Shown here: in pieces, positions 1-5,919 of the stretch
Layout: the number at the start of each line of letters is the position of its first letter
How positions within the stretch are numbered: position 1 is the first letter of the stretch
Assembly: GCA_947304365.1 (NCBI GenBank)
Contig: CAMZAY010000032.1
Coordinates: 1-8,683 of the forward strand
DNA: 8,683 nt
Direction: 5' to 3'
From: an uncultured Clostridia bacterium
GTDB taxonomy: Bacteria; Bacillota; Clostridia; Christensenellales; CAG-138
Notes under the pieces: generated by a model
What the model was told of the DNA's origin: nothing
What the model saw: the letters and a program-made list of their open reading frames with translations, nothing else
Database searches by the model: none
Made by a program: the position numbers and the translations under genes

Positions 1-39
1 GCAGTCCGGGCAGAGCGGGCTTGAATAGACAGTTAGCAT
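1..39 (-). CDS. Glutaredoxin-like / thioredoxin-fold protein, N-terminal 13 codons only (runs off left edge)
   Basis: Reading the minus strand from the ATG at 39-37 gives MLTVYSSPLCPDC, and the frame is still open at the window edge. A first beta strand followed at once by a CxxC (here CPDC) is how short glutaredoxin-related proteins of Firmicutes begin, so the likely role is thiol-disulfide or redox chemistry in the cytoplasm. The start is supported by an AGGAGG four bases upstream (44-49 on the plus strand). The ATG overlaps the TGC-TAA end of the glycoside hydrolase gene by 7 bases, so the two genes are probably translationally coupled in one operon. Only 13 residues are visible, so the family call rests on the CPDC placement and the ribosome binding site; length and fold cannot be judged. 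Confidence 0.6.
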   Translation of the reverse strand, partial: MLTVYSSPLCPDC

Positions 40-1745
40 ATTGCCTCCTGAATGTTTTTTATTGCTTCGGTAACGTCATTGAATTCCTCCGGAGAAAGCT
101 TCATAACGCGGCGGTCGAACGTGAGCATGCCGTTCGTCTCGTCCTCAACGTCCGATACCTGGGTATAGACCGCGGCGGAGAGGCCCTGTTTTACAAGGGA
201 GATGAGCTCGTTCAGATAGAGATCGCGGATGCCGCGGACGAACTCCTCACGCGTTTTGAATATCTTGTAGCCGTAGGTTTTATTCGGGTTGAAGCTGTGC
301 TCCTTTTCCTTCCAGACGTAGCCGCCGAACTCCGATATGACCTGCGGGAGGTCGCTCCTTTTCCCCAAACGGAGCTTCCTGAAATAGATGTGGAGGCTGT
401 CGACGTCGGTGTTTTTTTGATGGAACCAGCCGCTGGTCGAATCGATCGGGCGGGAGGCGTCGCGCTGTTTGAGGATCTCGTACTCCCTGTCCGCGTCGAA
501 CTGGCCCCAGCCCTCGTTGAATATCGTCCAGCAGACGATCGAGGGGTGATATTTGAGGGTGTTGACCGCTTCCACCATGCCGCCGGCGAAAGCATCCCCC
601 GTTTCCCGCCCCGGCTTGCGATGGCGGTCGCTGAGCCGAGTTATGCCGACTGAGGGCAGCGCCGTATCGCGCAGGAAGCGGTATTTCCCGTTGTTGACCA
701 TGTCCTGGAACACGGCCATGCCGAGCTTATCGCAGTAATAGTAGAAGAGCTCCGGCTCGATCTTGATGTGCTTCCTGAGCATATCGAAGCCGAGGGACTT
801 CATCTTGAGTATGTCGCGCGCGTATTCCTCGGGCTCGGCGGGCGTCCAGAGCCCGTCGGAGAAATAGCCCTGATCCAAAAGCCCGTTGAAGAAATAGGGC
901 TTTCCGTTCATACAGAGGCGCGGGACTCCGTCGACTTCTTTCGTTTCGAGCGTGCGGAAGGCGAAATAGCTTTCGACCTCGTCCTCCCCGCTTTTCACGG
1001 TGAATTCGTAAAGGTTCGGCTCCTCCGGCGACCAGAGGCGGGGAGAGTCGAACGTCAGGCTGCATTTTCCGTTAAGGAGCTTTGCCGATCTGTCGCCGCA
1101 AACGAGCCTTCCCTTCCACACTCCCGAGACCGTAAAGAAGACCGTGCTGCCCTCAATGCGGCACTCGATATCCTTTACGTATCTTTCGGGGCGGTCCGGC
1201 ACGGGCTCGAGCCAGACGGTCTGCCAGACGCCGGTGCAGGGCGTGTACCACATGCCGCCGCGCTTTATCCTCTGCTTGCCGTAGGGGTAGGTCGGGTCGA
1301 GATCGTTGACGCATTCTATCTCTATCTCGTTTTCGTCCTTGATAAGATGCGTGATATCGACTGTCATCGAATCATAAGCGGATCTGCTGCTGCAGACGAA
1401 TTTGCCGTTGACGGAAACGGAGTGCATCCTGCTGACGGAACCCACGTTGAGTATCACGCGCTTTCCCCGCCAGCCTTCAGGTATGGAAAAGCACCGCCTG
1501 AAAAGGAGTTTCTCACCGTATCTTAACTCTCCCTCGAAGCCCGAAAGCAGGCTCTCCAGGGGGAACGGCACGCGGACTTTGCCCTTGAAGCCGCTTTCGG
1601 TCTCCAGATCCCAAAATCCGTTCAGGTTGAGCCATTCCTTACGCCTTAAATGCGGGCGCGGATACTCGGCCCACGGTATTATCGAGGGATCGTTTTTGAG
1701 CCTTTCGCCCGCCTCGGTATAAAGCTTGTTATACGGTTTTTTCAT
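33..1745 (-). CDS. Glycoside hydrolase family 2 enzyme (beta-galactosidase/beta-glucuronidase superfamily), cytoplasmic
   Basis: This is a 570-residue retaining beta-glycosidase of the GH2 type. The order is an N-terminal sugar-binding jelly roll (about 28-185, with PRPHLRRKEWLNLNG and GMWYTPCTGVWQTVWLEP), an immunoglobulin-like domain (about 186-265), and a TIM barrel (about 270-560). The acid/base is probably E411 in TIFNEGWGQFD and the nucleophile E472 in VISEFGGY, the usual GH2 pair. No signal peptide is present, so it should act on imported sugar. The substrate cannot be read from the sequence. The ATG at 1745 is preferred: it overlaps the transporter gene by 17 bases, while the in-frame TTG at 1763 would give a 35-base overlap and six extra residues. 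Neither start has a good ribosome binding site, which suggests coupling to the upstream transporter. The gene appears intact. Confidence 0.92.
   Translation of the reverse strand: MKKPYNKLYTEAGERLKNDPSIIPWAEYPRPHLRRKEWLNLNGFWDLETESGFKGKVRVPFPLESLLSGFEGELRYGEKLLFRRCFSIPEGWRGKRVILNVGSVSRMHSVSVNGKFVCSSRSAYDSMTVDITHLIKDENEIEIECVNDLDPTYPYGKQRIKRGGMWYTPCTGVWQTVWLEPVPDRPERYVKDIECRIEGSTVFFTVSGVWKGRLVCGDRSAKLLNGKCSLTFDSPRLWSPEEPNLYEFTVKSGEDEVESYFAFRTLETKEVDGVPRLCMNGKPYFFNGLLDQGYFSDGLWTPAEPEEYARDILKMKSLGFDMLRKHIKIEPELFYYYCDKLGMAVFQDMVNNGKYRFLRDTALPSVGITRLSDRHRKPGRETGDAFAGGMVEAVNTLKYHPSIVCWTIFNEGWGQFDADREYEILKQRDASRPIDSTSGWFHQKNTDVDSLHIYFRKLRLGKRSDLPQVISEFGGYVWKEKEHSFNPNKTYGYKIFKTREEFVRGIRDLYLNELISLVKQGLSAAVYTQVSDVEDETNGMLTFDRRVMKLSPEEFNDVTEAIKNIQEAIC
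44..49 (-). promoter_or_regulatory. Ribosome binding site AGGAGG of the glutaredoxin-like gene
   Basis: The minus strand reads AGGAGG four bases before the ATG at 39-37. It lies within the last codons of the glycoside hydrolase gene. It is the main evidence that a new gene starts here rather than the operon ending. Confidence 0.7.
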
Positions 1746-3048
1746 GCTTTTTCGATACGGCAAGACCGATGATAAGCCCCGCTGCGAGCACGGCGGCGAC
1801 CGCGAGCGCGGTTATGAATATCGCGTTGGAGGGCAGGAACGAGGTCGTGCCGTCGCTGTTCGTTATCGTGGGCGCGTTCTTCAGCACAGCCGCGCCGATC
1901 GCGGGACCGACGACGCCGGGAACGAGCACCTGCGCGATTATCCTGAGCCCCTGGAAGCGGCCCGCCATCGCCTCCGGCGTTTCGTTCCTTATCTTCGCGC
2001 CGAATACCGCCATGCCGGTCAAAAAGCCCGAGAGCATCAGGAGCGAGCCGATGAACACCGGTATGGTCATCGCGGCGCCCTCCGCCTTTATGACGCCGGG
2101 GAACAGCCAGAGGAGGATATACCCCGCGCACAGCATGCCGAGGGACGGGAATACGGAGCCCCAAAAGCCGTGCTTGTCAATGAATCTGCCGTAAACGGCG
2201 GTCAGCGCGGCGGCGGCGATTATCGCGGGAGCGAAAATGAGCACGTAATTCGCCATGCCGAGCGTCTTTTCATAATAGATAATGAGGTACGGCATGAACA
2301 CCTGTATGGAAATGTTGAACACTATGAAGGCGATAAGCGTAAGATACAGCCCCGCGTTCCTCCGTATGACGCCCGGGCGGAAGCCGTAAAGTATCGTTGC
2401 GAAATAGCCGAGCTCGTCGCGCTCCTTTTTAGGCGCCTCGTCGACTATGAAGAAGCCGATCACGCCTATTACGAGCACCACGCCGCCGATTATCAGGTAT
2501 ATCGCCGTCCAGCTTTGGGGCTTGTCGAGGTCGAAGCTCATGAAGCCGCCGAACACGCAGAGTATCGCGACGAGGGGCATCATGGAATTTATGCCCTCCG
2601 CCTTTCCGCGGTTGGTCTTGTCGGTCATGTCGGTGAGCCAGGCGTTGTACGCGGCGTCGTTCGCGGAGGAGCCGAAGAAGGTCATCACGCAGTCGAGTAT
2701 TATAACCACTGTGACCGCGACCGCCGCGGCGTTGGCGGCGGCGCCGAATATGCCGGAGATGACGTCGAGCTTTACGAACGCGAAGGCGATTATCGAAACG
2801 CCCCAGAGTATGTAGCCGAGGCACATGAACAGCTTTCTTTTGCCGAGCTTGTCGGAAAGCGCGCCGACGAATATCGTGGTAAGCGTCGCGGCGACGGCGC
2901 TCGCCTCCACCATAAGCGAGATATCCTTTGCGGAGGCGTTGAACATCTTGTAGATGAACACGTTGAAATACATGTTCTCGACCACCCACGCTATCTGCCC
3001 GACGAGCGAGAAGATCACGAGCGCGACGAAGAAGCGTTTGTTTTTCAT
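1729..3048 (-). CDS. Major facilitator superfamily transporter, sugar-type (resembles the SLC45/GPH-like group)
   Basis: A 439-residue polytopic membrane protein with about 12 hydrophobic segments, the normal MFS length. The loop between segments 2 and 3 carries the MFS motif A as GALSDKLGKRK (residues 63-72). The N-terminus (GQIAWVVENMYFNVFIYKMF, residues 17-36) and the AWLTDMTDKTNRGKAEGIN loop (136-154) resemble bacterial sugar carriers of the SLC45/GPH-like kind; this subgroup call is from memory of the family. It probably imports a glycoside or oligosaccharide by cation symport for the GH2 enzyme encoded directly downstream, with which it overlaps. The ATG at 3048 has AAGGAG seven bases upstream and a promoter about 20 bases beyond that, so this is the first gene of the operon. 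Confidence 0.9.
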   Translation of the reverse strand: MKNKRFFVALVIFSLVGQIAWVVENMYFNVFIYKMFNASAKDISLMVEASAVAATLTTIFVGALSDKLGKRKLFMCLGYILWGVSIIAFAFVKLDVISGIFGAAANAAAVAVTVVIILDCVMTFFGSSANDAAYNAWLTDMTDKTNRGKAEGINSMMPLVAILCVFGGFMSFDLDKPQSWTAIYLIIGGVVLVIGVIGFFIVDEAPKKERDELGYFATILYGFRPGVIRRNAGLYLTLIAFIVFNISIQVFMPYLIIYYEKTLGMANYVLIFAPAIIAAAALTAVYGRFIDKHGFWGSVFPSLGMLCAGYILLWLFPGVIKAEGAAMTIPVFIGSLLMLSGFLTGMAVFGAKIRNETPEAMAGRFQGLRIIAQVLVPGVVGPAIGAAVLKNAPTITNSDGTTSFLPSNAIFITALAVAAVLAAGLIIGLAVSKKHEKTV

Positions 3049-3055
3049 GGCAGGG

Positions 3056-3061
3056 CTCCTT
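3056..3061 (-). promoter_or_regulatory. Ribosome binding site AAGGAG of the MFS gene
   Basis: The minus strand reads AAGGAG, followed by seven bases and the ATG at 3048-3046. The spacing is ideal and supports the chosen start. Confidence 0.75.
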
Positions 3062-3075
3062 TGTTTGATGTGTAT

Positions 3076-3104
3076 ATTATAGCACAGTATCCGGGTCTGT
3101 TCAA
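3076..3104 (-). promoter_or_regulatory. Sigma-A-type promoter of the MFS-GH2-glutaredoxin-like operon
   Basis: On the minus strand the -35 is TTGAAC (3104-3099) and the -10 is TATAAT (3081-3076), separated by exactly 17 bases. A TG one base before the -10 makes it an extended -10 promoter. Transcription would start near 3069, leaving a leader of about 20 bases that holds little more than the ribosome binding site. It faces away from the acetyltransferase promoter; the two -35 boxes are about 40 bases apart. Confidence 0.8.
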
Positions 3105-3143
3105 CGACGTGTTCCGCTCGGGGCGATAAGCCGGGCTCCGAGG

Positions 3144-3172
3144 TTGACCGGCGCCGCGCGAAGGGGTATAAT
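3144..3172 (+). promoter_or_regulatory. Sigma-A-type promoter of the GNAT acetyltransferase gene
   Basis: TTGACC (3144-3149) and TATAAT (3167-3172) are separated by 17 bases. Transcription would start near 3179. An ATG overlaps the end of this -10 (3171-3175 region, in frame from 3173), so that ATG cannot be in the message and the gene must start at the next ATG, 3203. Confidence 0.8.
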
Positions 3173-3202
3173 ATGCGTGAGAAATCTTTGGAGGATACCG
3201 TT

Positions 3203-3652
3203 ATGTTTACCGTTCAAAAAGCGACGTTCGACGAAAGTACGACCGCGCGGCTGATCGAGCTCTCCCAAATCTGGGCGGACGAGAACATCACCTTCGGGCT
3301 CCGCGCGAACACGAAGGAGGATCTTAAGGAGCCCTGCTTCACCGCCGTTTCGGAGGGGGAGGTGATCGGCTACGCCTTCGGTCATTATTACGAGAGGGAG
3401 CACCCGAACTCCGTTATAAAAAAGGGGAGCCGCTGCTTTGAGCTGGACGAGCTGTACGTACTCCCCCGCTTCCGCTCGGAGGGGGTCGGCGCGGCGCTTT
3501 TCAGGGCGATCGAGAAGGAGGCCCGGACGAACGCCGATTTCATGACGCTCACCACCGCCACGAAGGATTGGCGGAGGATACTCTCCTTCTACTCCGACGG
3601 CATGGAGATGGTATTCCACGACGCGTATCTCGTGAAGGCGTTGGAGGAATAG
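3203..3652 (+). CDS. GNAT-family N-acetyltransferase
   Basis: A 149-residue single-domain protein of normal GNAT length. The acetyl-CoA binding motif A is clear: the strand ELDELYVLPRF (80-90) leads into RSEGVGAALF (91-100), the family's R/Q-x-x-G-x-G/A pyrophosphate loop, with a helix after it. A later segment with YSDGMEMVFHDAYLVKALEE (130-149) fits the C-terminal strand pair (bulkier Tyr/Met in the acceptor region). It should transfer an acetyl group from acetyl-CoA to a small-molecule amine or a protein; the acceptor is not readable. The ATG at 3203 has GGAGG eight bases upstream (3190-3194) and follows a well-placed promoter. A terminator follows 16 bases after the stop, so the gene is transcribed alone. 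Confidence 0.9.
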   Translation: MFTVQKATFDESTTARLIELSQIWADENITFGLRANTKEDLKEPCFTAVSEGEVIGYAFGHYYEREHPNSVIKKGSRCFELDELYVLPRFRSEGVGAALFRAIEKEARTNADFMTLTTATKDWRRILSFYSDGMEMVFHDAYLVKALEE

Positions 3653-3668
3653 CAGGCGGCTTATTAAG

Positions 3669-3690
3669 CGGGCTTTACGGCCCGTTTTTT
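3669..3690 (+). terminator. Rho-independent terminator after the acetyltransferase gene
   Basis: CGGGC (3669-3673) and GCCCG (3680-3684) form a GC stem around a TTTACG loop, followed by six T residues (3685-3690). An A-rich run just before the stem can pair with part of the T run and lengthen it. It separates the acetyltransferase from the MoxR operon. Confidence 0.85.
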
Positions 3691-3729
3691 CATGCCGGAC
3701 GATCCGCGCCGGGCGAAGGCCGCGGCTTC

Positions 3730-3758
3730 TTGACATGTCGGCCGGCGGATAATATAAT
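3730..3758 (+). promoter_or_regulatory. Perfect-consensus sigma-A promoter of the MoxR-DUF58-DUF4129 operon
   Basis: TTGACA (3730-3735) and TATAAT (3753-3758) are both exact consensus with a 17-base spacer. The predicted start is near 3765, giving a leader of about 64 bases before the MoxR ATG. The operon should therefore be strongly and perhaps constitutively expressed unless the leader or a repressor limits it. Confidence 0.85.
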
Positions 3759-3793
3759 TAACGGAACGTATGATTTGCGTTTTCATCAGCTTT

Positions 3794-3810
3794 CCGGCGC
3801 GAAACGCCGG
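3794..3810 (+). promoter_or_regulatory. Stable hairpin in the 5' leader of the MoxR operon
   Basis: CCGGCG (3794-3799) pairs perfectly with CGCCGG (3805-3810) around a five-base CGAAA loop. It ends eight bases before the GGAGG of the first gene (3819-3823). There is no T run, so it is not a terminator. It could protect the 5' end of the message or affect translation; no known riboswitch is recognised. Confidence 0.5.
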
Positions 3811-3828
3811 TACCGATCGGAGGTTGTT

Positions 3829-4770
3829 ATGACTGTTCAGGATTTTGTTTCCTATCGTGAGCGTATTACGGACGCCTGTTCCAAAGCCATTGTTGGCAAG
3901 AACGAAGAGATAACCTTGACAGCCGTTTGCTGGCTTTGCGGAGGTCATATCCTGCTGGAGGACGTTCCCGGCACGGGCAAGACGATGCTGTTCCGCGCGT
4001 TTTCCAAGGCGGTCGGCTGCAGCTTCAAGCGCATCCAGTTCACGCCCGACGTTATGCCAAGCGACGTCACGGGCATCAATTTCTACAACATGAAGACCGG
4101 GGAATTCGAGTTCCGTCCCGGTCCCGTATTCGCGGATCTGGTGCTTGCGGATGAGATCAACCGCGCGACGCCGCGCACGCAGTCGAGCCTTCTTGAGGCC
4201 ATGGCGGAGCGGCAGGTCTCCGTGGACGGCGTTACGAGGGAGCTGGGCGCTGCCTTCATGGTCGCCGCTACTCAGAACCCGATAGAATCCTTCGGCACAT
4301 TCCCGCTTCCCGAAGCGCAGCTCGACCGATTCATGATGCGAATGAAGCTCGGCTACATGCACAGGAACGAGGAGATAAGCGTTGCCTTAAGGCAGGATAC
4401 CGAGCGCATTATCGACGGGATCGAGCCCGTCGTCTCCGCGGAGGAGACGCTTAAGCTCCGCGCCCGCCTCGATGAGATAGAGATCGGCGAAGCGGTAATG
4501 GGCTATATCATGGACATTATCGAAAAAACGAGGACCGATCCCCGATTCCACATAGGCGCTTCCGTCCGCGGCACCATCGCGCTGTGCAGGACCGCGCGCG
4601 CTTACGCCGCGTTCAGCGGCCGCTCGTTCGTTACGCCGGACGACGTAAAGCTGCTCGCGCCGTACGTGCTTGCCCACCGTCTGCATTACAGATCTGCCGT
4701 AAGCAGCGCGGAGGCGGAAGAGACCTTCCGCGCAGCGCTCGGCACGATACCCGTTCCCACCGAGGAATAA
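3829..4770 (+). CDS. MoxR-family AAA+ ATPase
   Basis: A 313-residue ATPase of the usual MoxR length. Walker A is EDVPGTGKT (44-52), Walker B is LVLADEIN (104-111), sensor 1 is ATQNP (147-151), and a sensor-2 arginine lies in GASVRG (R247). The C-terminal lid has the typical VTPDDVKLLAPYVLAHRL (268-285). MoxR proteins act as cytoplasmic ATP-driven chaperones that remodel or insert metals and cofactors into partner proteins, often ones with von Willebrand A or DUF58 domains; the next gene encodes such a partner. The frame is open further upstream to 3568 inside the acetyltransferase gene, but the ATG at 3829 is chosen because it has GGAGG five bases upstream and follows the terminator and promoter. 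All motifs are intact. Confidence 0.95.
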   Translation: MTVQDFVSYRERITDACSKAIVGKNEEITLTAVCWLCGGHILLEDVPGTGKTMLFRAFSKAVGCSFKRIQFTPDVMPSDVTGINFYNMKTGEFEFRPGPVFADLVLADEINRATPRTQSSLLEAMAERQVSVDGVTRELGAAFMVAATQNPIESFGTFPLPEAQLDRFMMRMKLGYMHRNEEISVALRQDTERIIDGIEPVVSAEETLKLRARLDEIEIGEAVMGYIMDIIEKTRTDPRFHIGASVRGTIALCRTARAYAAFSGRSFVTPDDVKLLAPYVLAHRLHYRSAVSSAEAEETFRAALGTIPVPTEE

Positions 4771-4788
4771 GAAAGCAGCTCCCATATC

Positions 4789-5919
4789 ATGATGCTGGTG
4801 TTGTTGGTCATCGTAATACTTGTCGCGCTCGCGCTGCAGAGATATTCCGTCTGGCGCGCCGAGAACTGCCGCGACATACGCTACGAATGCAGGCCCTCCG
4901 TCCGCGCATGCGAACCGGGGGATGTTTTCCTTGTGTTCAGCAACGTCAAAAACGTCGGCCGCTATCCCTCCCCCACGCTGAGGATCGAGGAACGCTTCCC
5001 CAAAAAGCTCAACGTGCTGGAGGCGGAGGAGTACGACGTAAAGGTGCTTACCAACGATCACCGCATATACAACAGCACGGTAATCGTGCGCGGGCGTCAG
5101 CAGGTAAAGCGCTTCCTGCGCGCCTCCATTTCCGAAAGGGGCGAGTATCATTTCTCATTCGCCGAGATGTACGCGGGCGATTTCCTGGGCCTGAACGAGT
5201 TTGAATTTTTGCGTACGAACGACCATACCATCGTCATATACCCCGCAAAGATAGAAAACGGCGATCTTCTCAAGGCCTTTACGAACGCCGGTGACGAGAT
5301 CGCTATGAAGAAGCTCCTGCTGGAGGATCCCATTTCCGTTTGCGGATACAGGGATTACACCGGCAGGGAGCCCATGCGCCGCATAAGCTGGACGCAGAGC
5401 GCGATCCGGAACGAGCTGATCGTCAAGAATTACGACCCCGTATGGCAGTATTCGCTGACGATAGTGCTCGATATGCAGTTCCACGGCGATTTTGACCGCC
5501 ACCGCGAGTATCAGGAATTCTGCTTCTCCCTCGTCAGGACCTTCTGCGAGATGCTGGAGGAGCGGATGATCGGCTACCGTCTTATTACGAACGCGAACAT
5601 CACGAGCGGGCTGTCAAGGTTTTCGAGCACGGGCGGCAAGGGCGGCTCGTTCAGCCGCATACTGTACGCGCTGGGCTCCGCCGGGAACGGGTGCGTGTGC
5701 TCCGTCGAACAGCTCCTGCGAGACGTTTGCATTGAGAACAGACAGCGGGACAGCATCGTTTTCGTCTCGACCCGCTGCGACGATCAGGTGCGCCGCGCGC
5801 TCGATATGATGCGGGAATACAAGGGCGGCGGCATAGTGACGCTCTATGCCGAAGAGCTGTTCCCCCAGGCGGCGCCGAACCCGGACGATACCGAAGCGAA
5901 AGGAGAGCCGACGGCATGA
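4789..5919 (+). CDS. DUF58 domain protein, MoxR partner, membrane-anchored
   Basis: A 376-residue protein with one N-terminal membrane segment (about 2-16) followed by positively charged residues, so the bulk is probably cytoplasmic. Many relatives have two such segments. The DUF58 signature is at 186-214, with GYRDYTGREPMRRISWTQSA and then NELIVKNYDP. DUF58 proteins usually carry a von Willebrand A-like fold with a metal-site DxSxS motif; here the matching strand is SLTIVLDMQFHGDF (222-235), which keeps the first aspartate (D228) but not the serines. It starts 18 bases after the MoxR stop and in the same frame, with tandem ATGs (4789, 4792) and no good ribosome binding site, so it probably depends on MoxR translation. 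Its stop overlaps the next start as ATGA. The role is inferred from context: MoxR client in an envelope-related complex. Confidence 0.88.
   Translation: MMLVLLVIVILVALALQRYSVWRAENCRDIRYECRPSVRACEPGDVFLVFSNVKNVGRYPSPTLRIEERFPKKLNVLEAEEYDVKVLTNDHRIYNSTVIVRGRQQVKRFLRASISERGEYHFSFAEMYAGDFLGLNEFEFLRTNDHTIVIYPAKIENGDLLKAFTNAGDEIAMKKLLLEDPISVCGYRDYTGREPMRRISWTQSAIRNELIVKNYDPVWQYSLTIVLDMQFHGDFDRHREYQEFCFSLVRTFCEMLEERMIGYRLITNANITSGLSRFSSTGGKGGSFSRILYALGSAGNGCVCSVEQLLRDVCIENRQRDSIVFVSTRCDDQVRRALDMMREYKGGGIVTLYAEELFPQAAPNPDDTEAKGEPTA
5901..5905 (+). promoter_or_regulatory. Ribosome binding site AGGAG of the DUF4129-like membrane protein gene
   Basis: AGGAG sits ten bases before the ATG at 5916, within the last codons of the DUF58 gene. 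The spacing is slightly long. The ATGA overlap of stop and start (5916-5919) supports coupled translation. Confidence 0.6.

Noticed and set aside
768..1526. A 252-codon plus-strand frame opposite the glycoside hydrolase
   Set aside because: It lies wholly inside the GH2 gene, has no ribosome binding site and shows no protein family pattern.
1745..1763. TTG at 1763 as the start of the GH2 gene
   Set aside because: It adds six residues not expected in the family, has no better ribosome binding site and needs a longer overlap than the ATG at 1745. It is not fully excluded.
1726..3129. A 467-codon open frame on the plus strand opposite the MFS gene
   Set aside because: Its translation is charged, low-complexity and rich in Arg, Glu, His and Tyr with no recognisable family. 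The opposite strand encodes a clear 12-segment transporter. It is a GC-driven shadow.
3117..3142. CTCGG/CCGAG inverted repeat as an operator
   Set aside because: The arms are only five bases with a 16-base gap, which is expected by chance in GC-rich DNA. It is noted but not annotated as a site.
3101..3736. A 211-codon minus-strand frame opposite the acetyltransferase
   Set aside because: It spans both the divergent promoter and the terminator of the plus-strand gene and has no ribosome binding site or recognisable motif.
3568..3828. Upstream extension of the MoxR reading frame to 3568
   Set aside because: The extension overlaps the acetyltransferase gene and runs through its terminator and the MoxR promoter; the ATG at 3829 has a well-spaced GGAGG.
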